DNA of 64,000 nucleotides, taken from Solibacillus ferritrahens (GTDB taxonomy: Bacteria > Bacillota > Bacilli > Bacillales_A > Planococcaceae). The notes beneath the pieces are model-generated. The model saw nothing but the letters and a program-made list of their open reading frames with translations. It was not told the DNA's origin and did no database searches. Within the stretch, counting starts at the first letter, position 1, and every line of letters starts with the position of its first letter. Made by a program: the position numbers and the translations under genes. Location of the stretch: NCBI RefSeq assembly GCF_037027585.1, contig NZ_JAXCLE010000001.1, positions 186,001 to 250,000 of the forward strand. The letters run 5' to 3'. Shown here piece by piece: positions 24,171 through 33,195 of this stretch.

Positions 24171-24953
24171 ATGGGATTTGGAGAAAAACTACTTAAGCTA
24201 AGAAAAGAAAAAGGATTTTCTCAAGAAACTTTGGCTGAAAAACTAAACACTTCAAGACAGGCAATTAGCAAATGGGAAAACGGTCAAGGATTTCCTGAAA
24301 CAGAAAAACTCTTAATGATAGGAAATATCTTTGAGGTATCGATTGATTACTTATTAAAAGATTCTGTTGAAAACAATGAAGGAAATGAAGAAGGTTATTA
24401 TGTAAGCAAAGAGATGGCAGAAGGTTTTTTGTTAAGCACACAAAAAACTGCTAAACATATCGCGTTGGGATTTGGACTTTTTGCATTGGCATTTGAACCG
24501 TACTTAATTATGGGGACAAATTCAATGCTAGGGGTTCTCTTGATTATTGTCATCGCTACATTAGGAATCATTTCTTTTGCAACATTAGGTTTTGATCAAG
24601 GGCAATATTCCATTCTCAAAAAAGAAGTTTTATTATTTGATTCCAATTATTTTAAAGAGCTAACAGGAAGATACGAGGGCTTTAAAAGAAAACATTCAGG
24701 AATAATGGTGATTGGTGCTTGTTTACTAGCTGTGGGATTCTTGGCTTTTGCCTTGGAGAACAAATTAGAGATGGGCATTTTGGTTCCTTATTATCCGGTT
24801 TTTGTGTTTTTAATAGCTGTTGGTCTTTATATATCGGTTCGCGGTCTTACTATTCTTTCTGCATATCAATTATTGGTTAAAAACGATGAGCATACAGGCC
24901 GGTTTGGTTTTAAATTGAAACAGAAGGCAAAGAGGAAATTTGAGGACTTTTAA
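24171..24953 (+). CDS. XRE-family regulator with C-terminal membrane domain
   Basis: Predicted 260 residues. Residues 5-60 form a Cro/C1-type helix-turn-helix (EKLLKLRKEKGFSQETLAEK, then LNTSRQAISKWENGQGFPE). Four hydrophobic segments follow from about residue 95 to 235, which suggests a membrane-tethered transcription factor sensing an envelope signal. This layout is common in Firmicutes next to transporters. GGGAG lies at good spacing. The next gene, 29 bases downstream on the same strand, is a small-multidrug-export family protein, a plausible co-regulated partner. Target genes unknown. Confidence 0.85.
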   Translation: MGFGEKLLKLRKEKGFSQETLAEKLNTSRQAISKWENGQGFPETEKLLMIGNIFEVSIDYLLKDSVENNEGNEEGYYVSKEMAEGFLLSTQKTAKHIALGFGLFALAFEPYLIMGTNSMLGVLLIIVIATLGIISFATLGFDQGQYSILKKEVLLFDSNYFKELTGRYEGFKRKHSGIMVIGACLLAVGFLAFALENKLEMGILVPYYPVFVFLIAVGLYISVRGLTILSAYQLLVKNDEHTGRFGFKLKQKAKRKFEDF

Positions 24954-24982
24954 TGATGAAATTTTAGTAAGGGGGATTATAA

Positions 24983-25465
24983 ATGATTTGGACATATTTT
25001 ATTATCTTTATATTAGCTGCAATTCCTTTTTTTGAAGTGACAATGATCGTACCAATTGCAATTATCGGGGGTATGCCGGCAGTCCCAGTGATTCTTATCG
25101 CCATTTTAGGGAATTTATTAACGGTTGCTTTATTTATTATATTTGTAGACTCAATCCGTAATTGGCGTAAAAAGAAAAAAACAAATGTAGAAACAAATGA
25201 TTCTAAACGTCATCAACGTGCGAAGAAAATTCGCGAAAAATATGGTTTACCAGGTTTAGCGTTTATCGGTCCATTTTTTATAGGTACTCATTTAACAGCA
25301 TTATTAGCTGTCACTTTTGGTGGTACACGCCTAAAAACTTTAGTATTAATGACCGCAAGTATCGCATTTTGGGCAATTTCACTTGGCGGTGCCGCGCATT
25401 TAGGTTTTGATTTTCTAGTGACGGATGAAGATGATGGATTTATTACAAGACTTTTAAATCAATAA
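24983..25465 (+). CDS. Small multi-drug export family membrane protein
   Basis: Predicted 160 residues. Two hydrophobic blocks flank a basic cytoplasmic loop (NWRKKKKTNVETNDSKRHQR). IPFFEVTMIVPIAIIGGMPAVP and KYGLPGLAFIGPFFIGTHLT (re-entrant-like GPF/GTH segment) match my memory of the Sm_multidrug_ex family (PF06695-type). True substrates of the family are not established. AAGGGGG precedes the ATG. It follows the XRE membrane regulator by 29 bases and ends at a terminator, so the two form an operon. Confidence 0.8.
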   Translation: MIWTYFIIFILAAIPFFEVTMIVPIAIIGGMPAVPVILIAILGNLLTVALFIIFVDSIRNWRKKKKTNVETNDSKRHQRAKKIREKYGLPGLAFIGPFFIGTHLTALLAVTFGGTRLKTLVLMTASIAFWAISLGGAAHLGFDFLVTDEDDGFITRLLNQ

Positions 25466-25524
25466 AAGAAGCGTTCTTGCACTAACGGGCATACTTGTGG
25501 AAGGAAATAATAACTTATAACATT

Positions 25525-25556
25525 AAAAAACACAGATTAAGTTTTCTGTGTTTTTT
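25525..25556 (+). terminator. Terminator of the XRE/export operon
   Basis: AAAAAACACAGA pairs with TCTGTGTTTTTT across a short loop. Confidence 0.85.
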
Positions 25557-25677
25557 ATGATAGGGTTCTCCGTAATATGAGTACATGCGGTTTTATATTG
25601 CACTTAAATACAAATCAAATGAGGCTTCTACTTCTTTTGCTACAAGCTCTATATGTTGATTTTTTTAATGGGGTTCA

Positions 25678-27246
25678 CTATACTTCTTTCATTAAATACT
25701 GTTCTTTTATATTCTTTTTATCTTCATACATACGCGTATCGCAAGTATGATAAAGAAACTCATAATCTATACCATCTTCTTCAATAAAAGCAAATCCAAT
25801 ACTTGGCACAACTTCAATTTCGATGTCGTCTCGCTTATACAAATTCTCCTGGAAGACATAACGTACCTCATTTATTTGCTTTATAAACTTTTCCTTTGAT
25901 TCAATTTGCTCAAAAAACATAATAAATTCATCGCCACCTAAACGTGCTAGTATGTGGGGATTTGGTAAATTTTCACGCCAGCAATTTGCTGTAAAAATTA
26001 ATACATTATCTCCTGTTAGATGTCCGTATACATCATTGATTTCTTTAAAAAAGTTTAAATCACATATCATTAATGCAGCATCTTTTTTTCTGGACTGTGC
26101 CAATTTTCGTTTTACTTCTTCTTCAAAATAAGTACGATTATATAGTCCTGTTAGTACGTCGTGATGCGCTAAATATTCATATTGTTTGGATTGCTGAAGT
26201 AAACTTTCTTCATACTTTATAGATTCTGTAATGTCATGTAATATGAACATTTTTCCAATTGGCTTATTATTACTTCCATTTACAAATGAAAAATGAACAT
26301 TATAATACTTCTCTCTCAGTTGCATTGATTGTGTTGTTAAGCTATCTATTTCTGATTTACGTTCAATAAATTGTACTAGAGGTGGAAAATGAGATAATAC
26401 TTTTGCTGCCGAGTTACCAATCAACTTTTTATTAGGTAATTGTTCAAACAATCTATTAGCAGATTTATTATAGATTTTTAAATTATTATCTATATCAAAA
26501 ATAATTACAGCATCACTTATGGATTCAAAAACTTTTTTCATAGCTAGAGGGGATAATTTCAGCAGATTAAATTGGTAAATTCCCCATAAGTAAAATAAAG
26601 AAGAAAATACAAGTCCAAAAGGAGATATATCGATTGGTACTTTTATAGCACCCATTGAATGGATGAATGGAAAACCAAATACAAACAAAGAGCCGATTAT
26701 CATCAGGGCTGCTTGTTTTTTTCTCTCTCTATTTGACTTAAAATAAAAATGGATTAATAAACCTATACCAATTAAATGGTAACTGTAAGCGTAGCCAATA
26801 TGTAAGTAAAACAGCGGGCCTCTATCTAAAATAATAAGTGGAAATCCTTGAGAATAATCTAAAGTCATGCTCTTGTAAAATAAATTGTGCCATTCATTTG
26901 TAAAATGGGCACTTAACGTATAGATTGGACCAATTGATAATAAAGCTATCGATCTTTTTGTCAAAAATCTTTGATTACCTGTGAATTGTAATATCATGAT
27001 TACCCAAATAAACGGTGCAAAAGGAATTCCTATATACTGAATGTGTATCCAAAACATCATTTGGTCCACTGTCGTACTTAAAAGTTGAAAAGCGTATCCA
27101 AATGTGTAAAAAAACGCGGCTACCACACCTAAGCCATAACTAATCGAAATAGGGGTTTCTCTATTTTGCCAAGCAAAATAAAGCAACATCATGAAACAAA
27201 AAATGAAAAGAAATAAAATGGATGAAAGCATAAAGTTATAGCTCAT
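25678..27246 (-). CDS. Diguanylate cyclase with 7TM sensor and PAS domain
   Basis: Predicted 522 residues. Residues 1-225 hold seven transmembrane helices of the histidine-kinase-N-7TM type, 230-345 a PAS domain (VFESISDAVIIFDIDNNLKI), and about 355-515 a GGDEF domain with an intact ARLGGDEFIMFF signature, so cyclic-di-GMP synthesis is expected. The residues upstream of the motif (PNPHILARL) lack the RxxD product-inhibition site. Start ATG 27246 follows GGAGG. No EAL domain. It is a solitary gene; output could be motility, biofilm or sporulation control. Confidence 0.9.
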   Translation of the reverse strand: MSYNFMLSSILFLFIFCFMMLLYFAWQNRETPISISYGLGVVAAFFYTFGYAFQLLSTTVDQMMFWIHIQYIGIPFAPFIWVIMILQFTGNQRFLTKRSIALLSIGPIYTLSAHFTNEWHNLFYKSMTLDYSQGFPLIILDRGPLFYLHIGYAYSYHLIGIGLLIHFYFKSNRERKKQAALMIIGSLFVFGFPFIHSMGAIKVPIDISPFGLVFSSLFYLWGIYQFNLLKLSPLAMKKVFESISDAVIIFDIDNNLKIYNKSANRLFEQLPNKKLIGNSAAKVLSHFPPLVQFIERKSEIDSLTTQSMQLREKYYNVHFSFVNGSNNKPIGKMFILHDITESIKYEESLLQQSKQYEYLAHHDVLTGLYNRTYFEEEVKRKLAQSRKKDAALMICDLNFFKEINDVYGHLTGDNVLIFTANCWRENLPNPHILARLGGDEFIMFFEQIESKEKFIKQINEVRYVFQENLYKRDDIEIEVVPSIGFAFIEEDGIDYEFLYHTCDTRMYEDKKNIKEQYLMKEV

Positions 27247-27694
27247 AATGTGAATTCCTCCAATAGTATCGTTCTGTAAATACTAGTATATATATATGAT
27301 TATGAGATTATGTAAATTAGAAAATACATTTTTTGTATGTCTATTCGTAATCTTATCATGTGGTTTCTTATTTACAATATTATTTTCTTATGTTTGTTAG
27401 TCATTCAATCACTAGCGATCTTCTACTCATCCTCACTTATCTTGTTACTTGCATATTTCATCTCCTTTTAGAAATTAGACGATTTTTTTCCCCTACAAAT
27501 TGGTGAAATTCTCCCTTTGTAATTTTTTAACTTACGAAATAAAAAATAGACATATTCATTTTATCTGAATATGCCTAAGTCTTAATTATAACTTTAGTTA
27601 CTATTACGGATTAAAATCTAACTGCACTTATTTTTGATACGGCTCACCCAAATTAATCCAAAAGCCTTTAATAATTTACCAATAAGTCCTTTGA
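27247..27694. other. Intergenic region upstream of the diguanylate cyclase
   Basis: About 450 A/T-rich bases. A hairpin AGACATATTC/GAATATGCCT near 27549-27573 and a GGAG box followed by a five-codon frame near 27460 are the only signals. No gene recognised. Confidence 0.45.
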
Positions 27695-27736
27695 ATTCTT
27701 ATTCAAGAAAATGGCCCGATTGTTGAGGAAGAAAGA
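27695..27736 (-). repeat. Terminator repeat, copy 14 (short form without hairpin)
   Basis: CTTATTCAAGAAAATGGCCC joined to GATTGTTGAGGAAG. Same internal deletion as at 20273. Ends about five bases below the stop of the 61-residue gene. Confidence 0.7.
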
Positions 27737-27740
27737 AAAC

Positions 27741-27926
27741 TTATTCTGTTGTTTTTTTCAAATTGTCAGCAAATTTAAAGGATAGAATTTCGCGATTTTT
27801 CTCTATTATTTCATTATTTTTAGCTATCGTTTCCTTTATATTTAGATGAATTTCAGTATCGTAAATTTCAAGGTGGTTTTTTAGTTTTGTATCTAAGCGA
27901 GGTACTGATGTCTTATTCTTTTCCAT
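27741..27926 (-). CDS. Small charged helical protein
   Basis: Predicted 61 residues, almost wholly helical and charged, with a possible coiled coil (LNIKETIAKNNEIIEKNREI). AAAGGAGG gives a clear start at 27926. No family recognised. It could be a small regulatory or DNA/protein-binding peptide. Followed directly by a short-form terminator repeat. Confidence 0.6.
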   Translation of the reverse strand: MEKNKTSVPRLDTKLKNHLEIYDTEIHLNIKETIAKNNEIIEKNREILSFKFADNLKKTTE

Positions 27927-28025
27927 ATCAATTTAAACCTCCTTTTTCCGCTATTATAATGATGGACATAAATCTTTTCTTTCCCTAAAATGATTCTAGA
28001 GAAATGACTACATTCAATTGTTACA

Positions 28026-28391
28026 TCATAATTTACTTTGCAAATCCTCTGAAAGCTTAAAGACCATAATGCGTTCCCCAGTTATTGTACTCAAATCACT
28101 ATAAAAACTCACCACTTCTATACCTGTTATAGTTAGTATTGCTTCTTTTATTTCTTCTACACCGGATTCCACTAAGCTATTTCGCATTTTTTTGACTGAT
28201 AATAGGCCCTCTTTATTTTGGCATACTGCATATTCTGCAGGTGTTAAGACCCCTCCTAACACAACAACCACCATATCTCGCAAGATATCTGATTTAACCG
28301 ATACGGAACCGCGCCCTAAATAACTTTTCTCCCAATTAGTTAACACCTTACTGATTTCGGCTTCAAGAGCACCTTTTGTTTTTTCCATCAT
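28026..28391 (-). CDS. DUF2294 family protein
   Basis: Predicted 121 residues. GALEAEISKVLTNWEKSYLG, then GRGSVSVKSDILRDMVVVVLGGVLTPAE matches the DUF2294 pattern: helix, GRGP/S, a strand with D and a GVLTPxE turn, C-terminal F/YSD. Function is unknown; members have been linked to Na-translocating and formate metabolism only loosely. ATG at 28391 (or 28388) follows GGAGGG. It stands alone. Confidence 0.8.
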   Translation of the reverse strand: MMEKTKGALEAEISKVLTNWEKSYLGRGSVSVKSDILRDMVVVVLGGVLTPAEYAVCQNKEGLLSVKKMRNSLVESGVEEIKEAILTITGIEVVSFYSDLSTITGERIMVFKLSEDLQSKL

Positions 28392-28513
28392 GACTTCCAT
28401 CCCTCCACTCCACAATTAATCGTTATACATTTATTATATAGTCTGTATTACCTCTAGCTTCTCCCATATGCACATATAAATATCTTTTCTCTGCACCATT
28501 TAAAAAAATAAAA

Positions 28514-28577
28514 AAACCGACAATCAAAAAATAATGGTTTCAAATATCAAACCATTTACTTTTAAAATTGTCGGTTT
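28514..28577. terminator. Long two-stem hairpin
   Basis: Outer stem AAACCGACAAT/ATTGTCGGTTT and inner stem ATGGTTT/AAACCAT. Lies upstream of the DUF2294 gene and has no gene on its other side, so what it terminates is not clear. Confidence 0.65.
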
Positions 28578-28579
28578 AC

Positions 28580-29047
28580 TTTTAACTAACCTAATTTAGG
28601 TTTTTTAAAATGTCTACCTATTATTTAAAATTATTTTTCTAATTCCTTTTTGGATGGATAATCAATTTTCAAAATATTGACTACCAAACTAAGGATAAAC
28701 GCTATTTATAATATATTAATCCTGAGTTAATTCTCTGTCAAGGTCAAAGATAATAAAATTTATATTGGATATTTAGCTTCAGCATCTTATGTTCGGCATG
28801 TCCGATTTTTAAAAATTAGACATTTAAAACGATATCTTTGGTGAAGTTAAATGTTTTGGAGAAGTAACGAAACAGAATAACGGTTCATCACCATAAGTTG
28901 GGGATGACAAAATTGAAAAAATAAGATTCGCTACGGGCGTTGAAACATGTGTTTTTGAAGCTCGGCGTCTGTTGTACTACATTCCGGGGCAGGCATTTCG
29001 GGCGGTGTGGCTACAAAGCTTTTGTAGATTGAATTGTTAATGAGATA
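28580..29047. other. Gene-poor stretch with degraded coding traces
   Basis: Near 28740-28850 the plus strand reads KVKDNKIYIGYLASASYVRH, and near 28930-29020 RFATGVETCVFEARRLLYY; both are interrupted by stops and lack starts. They look like gene debris of unknown origin. The first palindrome array begins at 29048. Confidence 0.35.
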
Positions 29048-29235
29048 AATAGCGGAAGGAATTTCCGTTATTTTGAAAATGACATAAAAAATAGTCAAAA
29101 TAAGGGGAGAAACTTCCGTTATTGACTTAAAAAACATGAAATTTCAGGATTTTATTTGAAATAACGGTAAAACGTTCCCTTATTTACCCCAAAATGAGCT
29201 ACACCCTTCAAATAACGGTAAAATCTTCCCTTATT
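29048..29235. repeat. Four-palindrome array A
   Basis: Four 25-bp imperfect palindromes at 29048, 29099, 29160 and 29211, so pitches are 51, 61 and 51. Unit pattern AATAASGG-N9-CCSTTATT. Spacers are 26, 36 and 26 bases. Lies between the divergently oriented DUF2294 and 71-residue membrane genes. Confidence 0.9.
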
Positions 29236-29329
29236 TTGGTCTAATCGAGGATTTTTCGGCGCATTTCCATAATGGATGTTTTTGTTAAAATTTGATATTA
29301 AATGTGCGCGATTAAAACCGATTGAATTT

Positions 29330-29480
29330 AAACAAGAAGCGTACGACAAACTTATGCGGGATGTTATGCGTCTACAAGGAAACCCTTAATTGGAACAAAG
29401 AAAGATATATTTGACCCTTTTTATGAAGTTTTTCATACACAATTCGTGAAAGAAACGCTCCCAATACGAAAGACATAATT
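29330..29480 (+). pseudogene. Decayed gene fragment
   Basis: Reads FKQEAYDKLMRDVMRLQGNP, stop, then in another frame DPFYEVFHTQFVKETLPIRK. No start or ribosome binding site. Family not recognised. Together with neighbouring traces it suggests deletion-prone accessory DNA. Confidence 0.35.
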
Positions 29481-29785
29481 CAATTCAGTGGAATTGCACC
29501 CATTTATTGAAGATCGTTATTAGCTAAATATTAGTTAAACTTTTGCTAAAACCCGTACTTTTTCCTAAGTATACTAAATTTTTATAAAAGTTGTGGGCAG
29601 CGATTCGTTCTTCTCTATTCTCGCTGTTTCCCAATGTTTTTTCTATGATCTACTAGTGCTAAAACTCGCTCATCAAATTCACCTATGACTGTAATAAGCC
29701 TTAAGTCTTAATCTAGATAACCTAATCATATTGCCTGCATCTGCTTACTATAATAATAAACAACCTTTGAAAAGGAGGTGTTTCT

Positions 29786-30001
29786 ATGAGTCAGCAATAT
29801 GGTATTTCTGGAATTTTCCTTGGATTTCTCACAGGTGTGATATGGTTGCTGCTAGCATTATTGGGGTTCATTACTGAGTTTTTTGGATTAATCGGTCTAG
29901 GAGGAGTTCTTGGTAATATTTTAAATATTCTAGTTGCGTTAATTGGCTTCCTTGCTTTTGTTTACTTTGGTTTACGCCTATTCAAGAAAGCATGGCACTA
30001 G
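29786..30001 (+). CDS. Small two-helix membrane protein
   Basis: Predicted 71 residues with two glycine-rich hydrophobic helices (about 8-28 and 35-62) and a basic C-terminus (LRLFKKAWH). AAAAGGAGGTG precedes the ATG at 29786. No family recognised; repeated GLxGLGG suggests close helix packing. It is a solitary gene with gene fragments on both sides. Confidence 0.65.
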   Translation: MSQQYGISGIFLGFLTGVIWLLLALLGFITEFFGLIGLGGVLGNILNILVALIGFLAFVYFGLRLFKKAWH

Positions 30002-30081
30002 TGCAAGTAAGTATAATGGGCTTAAAGGAAATTTTACATTCCAAACAAGACAAAAAGCCTTTATGTTAAAAATCATGTTTT

Positions 30082-30294
30082 GGGGAACAAAGTCCACTTA
30101 TAAATGAAGAGAAACCGCTTGTTTCCAAACACTATTTAGCTGCGTATGTTGCATCGGCACATATCGGGGTGATACAAAGATGGCTAGAAACGAGAAGAAA
30201 AGAATTCCCTCAAGAAATAGCTCTACTTCTAGCCAACATAACAGTTAATGGTTCTTTTAATGCAGCCGGGTTAAAAAATAAGCGTAAGTATTAG
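30082..30294 (+). pseudogene. C-terminal fragment of a TetR-family regulator
   Basis: Open frame without a start: EKPLVSKHYLAAYVASAHIG, VIQRWLETRRKEFPQEIALL and LANITVNGSFNAA. The pattern YxxxFxxxxxxGVIxxWL...P.E.A..L....NG is the ligand-binding C-terminal helix pair of many TetR regulators. The DNA-binding N-terminus is missing. A fragment of a membrane protein lies head-on just downstream; the two may be the remains of a regulator-transporter pair. Confidence 0.6.
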
Positions 30295-30329
30295 TAAAAG
30301 TGCATGCTGAGTTTATTGTAAATGAAGAA

Positions 30330-30454
30330 TTACGCATATTCTTCCTGCTGTATTTTCTCAACTTTTATTTTTAAAATGGATAGCGTTAAAAGCGTTAATA
30401 TACCTACTATAAGATAACTAATGGTTACAATAAGAGGTAATCCTAATGGATGAA
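30330..30454 (-). pseudogene. C-terminal fragment of a membrane protein
   Basis: The minus strand reads HPLGLPLIVTISYLIVGILT, LLTLSILKIKVEKIQQEEYA, stop. One transmembrane helix and a charged tail, no start. It looks like the last helix of a transporter or permease. Confidence 0.45.
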
Positions 30455-30465
30455 ATAACACCGGA

Positions 30466-31377
30466 TTACAATTCATACATATACAGCTCATTCCCGTCCA
30501 AAAACAGCAGCTTATTCTCCCGGTTATTCACTAATTGCGGTTCGAGAGGCTTACCATTTGGTTTCATCAGTTCGAGTTTACGGACCGTCTTATATTCATT
30601 GCCTTCACGTTGTAACTCAAAAAATGCATGTTCCCCTCTCCCTTGGTACGCAACGACTGCCTCCCCTTTTACCGCAAATGCATTAAAAAACATATCTTCA
30701 GTTGAATAATACTTTGTGAGACCTTCTTTCCGTACACCAATCATCGATTCCAGGCTAAAGAAAAACCAAATTCCTTCATTAGGTACATCATTCAACGCCA
30801 AACACTCAAAAATATAATATTCCGTATCCTCTTCAAGCGAATCCGTCTTACCACCCGAGGCGTCCCAGCCAACTAGCCCACTACTACCAATTGGATCCTT
30901 CCAGCCGTAATTGCCGAAAACTCCTTCATCAAAATATCCTGTCCAAATCTCTTGATTCTTTGTTACGTATACATGCTCAATACCATCCCCTAAACAAAAG
31001 GATCGGATGAAACAACCATTTTCATCATAGACTCGTGCGTTTTCTTCAATATTTTGAGCATCATGGTAATACGACCGCGCGCATACAAGGAGAATGTGTC
31101 CGTTATCAATCGGCTGTATGTAATGATAATTCCATGTCTCTTCCGGCAAATTCAGCACTTTCTTTTGTCCATCTTTTAGATGAATGACTTGATATCTATA
31201 GCTTTTTTCCGTAACTGTTGCAGGGAAGGAACCACCAATTAGTGGAATTTGCTCTTCCCTCAGTAGAACAAATACATCGTTTTCATGTCCAAGTGCAATT
31301 GAAAAAGGCGTCATTTTTTTCAGCTCTTCTTTCAGATTAGCAATTGGATTCATCGGTATTTTGAGTATTGATTTCAT
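30466..31377 (-). CDS. Hypothetical beta-propeller-like protein
   Basis: Predicted 303-residue cytoplasmic protein of repeated beta segments: IALGHENDVFVLLREE, YHYIQPIDNGHILLVCARSYY, YVTKNQEIWTGYFDEGVFG, YIFECLALNDV, and a terminal ENKLLFLDGNELYMYEL. Repeats of about 45-50 residues with an aromatic-rich strand suggest a propeller. It has no signal peptide. GTTGGTG before the ATG at 31377 is a moderate ribosome binding site. I know similar uncharacterised proteins in Bacillales but no function for them. Confidence 0.65.
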   Translation of the reverse strand: MKSILKIPMNPIANLKEELKKMTPFSIALGHENDVFVLLREEQIPLIGGSFPATVTEKSYRYQVIHLKDGQKKVLNLPEETWNYHYIQPIDNGHILLVCARSYYHDAQNIEENARVYDENGCFIRSFCLGDGIEHVYVTKNQEIWTGYFDEGVFGNYGWKDPIGSSGLVGWDASGGKTDSLEEDTEYYIFECLALNDVPNEGIWFFFSLESMIGVRKEGLTKYYSTEDMFFNAFAVKGEAVVAYQGRGEHAFFELQREGNEYKTVRKLELMKPNGKPLEPQLVNNRENKLLFLDGNELYMYEL

Positions 31378-31432
31378 TTTCTTTCACCAACCTTTTCTCT
31401 ATAAAGAATTTCTGTATCTTAACGGCCATTAA

Positions 31433-31666
31433 TTATTGCTTTTTACTTTTAAACTCTTCATATTCCCCCCAGGCTAAGTATGCTATACCTATTATTAAAG
31501 CAATGCTGCTAAATATATTTAAAGTGTTTCCTACAAGCAATAACGCTACACTCCAATTTATAGCTTTTAAACCCGAACCAAAAATAGCTGCGCTTATGTA
31601 ATTTGCAGAAAATAGAAATGCAGCTATCGCTATAAAAGCAACCCCAGTTCCACGTTTATTCATATA
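31433..31666 (-). CDS. Small membrane protein
   Basis: Predicted 77 residues with two hydrophobic helices (about 8-30 and 38-62) and the acidic/basic tail GEYEEFKSKKQ. ATG at 31666 follows AAAGGAGAGGAG; a longer frame to 31741 lacks a site. No family recognised. Possibly downstream of nothing, since it starts its own unit. Confidence 0.6.
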   Translation of the reverse strand, partial: YMNKRGTGVAFIAIAAFLFSANYISAAIFGSGLKAINWSVALLLVGNTLNIFSSIALIIGIAYLAWGEYEEFKSKKQ

Positions 31667-31836
31667 CTCCTCTCCTTTCGATTTCTTTATTATTCTATAA
31701 AAACTTAGTAAGTACCTTAAAAAAACTTCCCAAATCAACATTGCCCAAATATATTAATCCATACCTTTTCACCCATCACTCAAAATACATATATCTTTGA
31801 CTCCTATATGTGAGTGGCATATGATTGGGATAATCC

Positions 31837-31932
31837 GAAGAAGGTGTACGGAGAAAATATTATCAATTATCAGAAGCAGGACAACGAGTTTTGGCAGAAA
31901 GACTTCATATTTTTCATGACTTTTTGCTGTAA
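31837..31932 (+). pseudogene. C-terminal fragment of a PadR-family regulator
   Basis: EEGVRRKYYQLSEAGQRVLA, ERLHIFHDFLL, stop. The RRKYYxLTxxG motif is the wing of PadR winged-helix regulators. The recognition helix and start are gone. It sits 21 bases before a HAAS-domain protein gene, the usual PadR partner, so the pair has lost its regulator. Confidence 0.7.
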
Positions 31933-31953
31933 ATTTGAGAGGAGATGCTGAAA

Positions 31954-32574
31954 ATGATGAGAGAAAATAGTGTAAACGAATACCTAGAAACCTTGAAGGA
32001 AAACTTAACTGGTGTTCCTCAAGAAGAAATAAAGCTGATATTACATGAGATAGAAGATCATTTAAATGGAGAAATACAAAATGAAATCGATAAAGGTAAA
32101 GACAGACAAGAAGCTGAGAAGTATGTAATCTCTAGGTTTAAAAAGCCTCAGCAATTAGCAGAAGAATATTTACAGACATATGAAGAATCAAATCCGAAAT
32201 CTGTAACATTCTTATCTGTGACATCCATGTGGTTTATAGGTGCTGTTTACTTAATGAACCCAATCCTCAAAGGTTTCATAGAACCAGCTTTTTTCACACT
32301 TGGTTTAGCTGTATTGATTTTCGCTTCCATTTATTTGATGTTGAAAAAGAACTGGAGAAAGCTAGAAATCAAGACGATAAAGCTCATACCTCCTACGATT
32401 GCTTTTCTTATATTTCCTTTGTCTATAGTATCTTTTTGGATTAACGGAAATATAAATTCTTTCTTGTTATCCTACACCGTTATCTATTGGGTATTTTTAA
32501 TAATTAGCAGCCTTTACTTTTTTAAGATAATAAAAAAAAATAATCTTGGAAAAGTGTCTTTTAGCTTTTTTTGA
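31954..32574 (+). CDS. HAAS-domain (DUF1700-like) membrane protein
   Basis: Predicted 206 residues. Residues 1-75 form the helical HAAS domain (NEYLETLKENLTGVPQEEIK, IEDHLNGEIQNEIDKGKDRQ, then a GxPxxLAEEY-like end). Four hydrophobic helices follow from about residue 90. HAAS proteins act as membrane sensor or adaptor modules, usually in operons with PadR regulators. Here only a PadR fragment remains directly upstream. ATG at 31954 follows AGAGGAG. The loss of the regulator may leave this gene constitutive or silent. Confidence 0.75.
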   Translation: MMRENSVNEYLETLKENLTGVPQEEIKLILHEIEDHLNGEIQNEIDKGKDRQEAEKYVISRFKKPQQLAEEYLQTYEESNPKSVTFLSVTSMWFIGAVYLMNPILKGFIEPAFFTLGLAVLIFASIYLMLKKNWRKLEIKTIKLIPPTIAFLIFPLSIVSFWINGNINSFLLSYTVIYWVFLIISSLYFFKIIKKNNLGKVSFSFF

Positions 32575-32677
32575 AAAGAAAAATAAAATATAAAAAAGAT
32601 AACAGGTTCGGTTGACGGGTTAAATAATACACTTCGGCTTAACACTGAATAGTAGAGAATATCTTAATTAAATATAA

Positions 32678-32902
32678 TTAGAAACTAAAAAGAGCCATCA
32701 CGATAATTAACAAAGATACGGGCATAAAAACCATTCCCCAACTATTTTTACCTTTCGTTTTAAATTCATTTATTGCAATAAGTGCAAAGAAAATACCAAG
32801 TAGTAAAGATGATATTGGACCATACGAAAAATCTTTTGTAATTAAGCCATATACTGATATTCCCATTACAACTAAAGCAAGGATTATTTTAATAATTTTC
32901 AA
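32678..32902 (-). CDS. DUF3953-like small membrane protein
   Basis: Predicted 74 residues with three hydrophobic segments; YGPISSLLLGIFFALIAINE and a C-terminal SWGMVFMPVSLLII resemble the DUF3953 family of short Bacillus membrane proteins. TTG start at 32902 behind AAGGGGG. Function unknown. Confidence 0.6.
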   Translation of the reverse strand: MKIIKIILALVVMGISVYGLITKDFSYGPISSLLLGIFFALIAINEFKTKGKNSWGMVFMPVSLLIIVMALFSF

Positions 32903-33092
32903 CTCAATTCCCCCTTGAATTATTCACTAACCTGTCTCTTTTGTTTGAGCACATTATTTCACAATCTATAAATTTATTTTAGCATAAATTTTCCATATCC
33001 CTTCGTTTGATATTATGCGAACATTTAGCAAAAGTTTTGACATCGATTTTAGCAAGACCACATAAATTTATGCGGTGTTGAACAGAAAAAAA

Positions 33093-33123
33093 GAAGTGCG
33101 AATTAGTTTACTAATTGCACTTC
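33093..33123 (-). terminator. Minus-strand terminator
   Basis: GAAGTGC.AATTAG pairs with CTAATT.GCACTTC; on the minus strand it is followed by TTTTTTT. It would end transcription coming from the 33263-33535 gene. Confidence 0.75.
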
Positions 33124-33195
33124 CAAAACCATTGTTATTTGCGATTTTCTCCACTTGTTCCGAACCCGTTATTAAATTTCCGGTGTTTTTGCTTT

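Noticed and set aside
29048..29235. CRISPR array
   Set aside because: The pitch of 51-61 bp suggests a repeat-spacer array, but there are only four units, the units are diverged palindromes rather than identical repeats, the same intervals recur at four loci, and there are no cas genes.
29490..29522. Another copy of the terminator repeat
   Set aside because: Only ATTGCACCC and TTATTGAAGATCGTTATT match loosely; no hairpin and no neighbouring stop codon.
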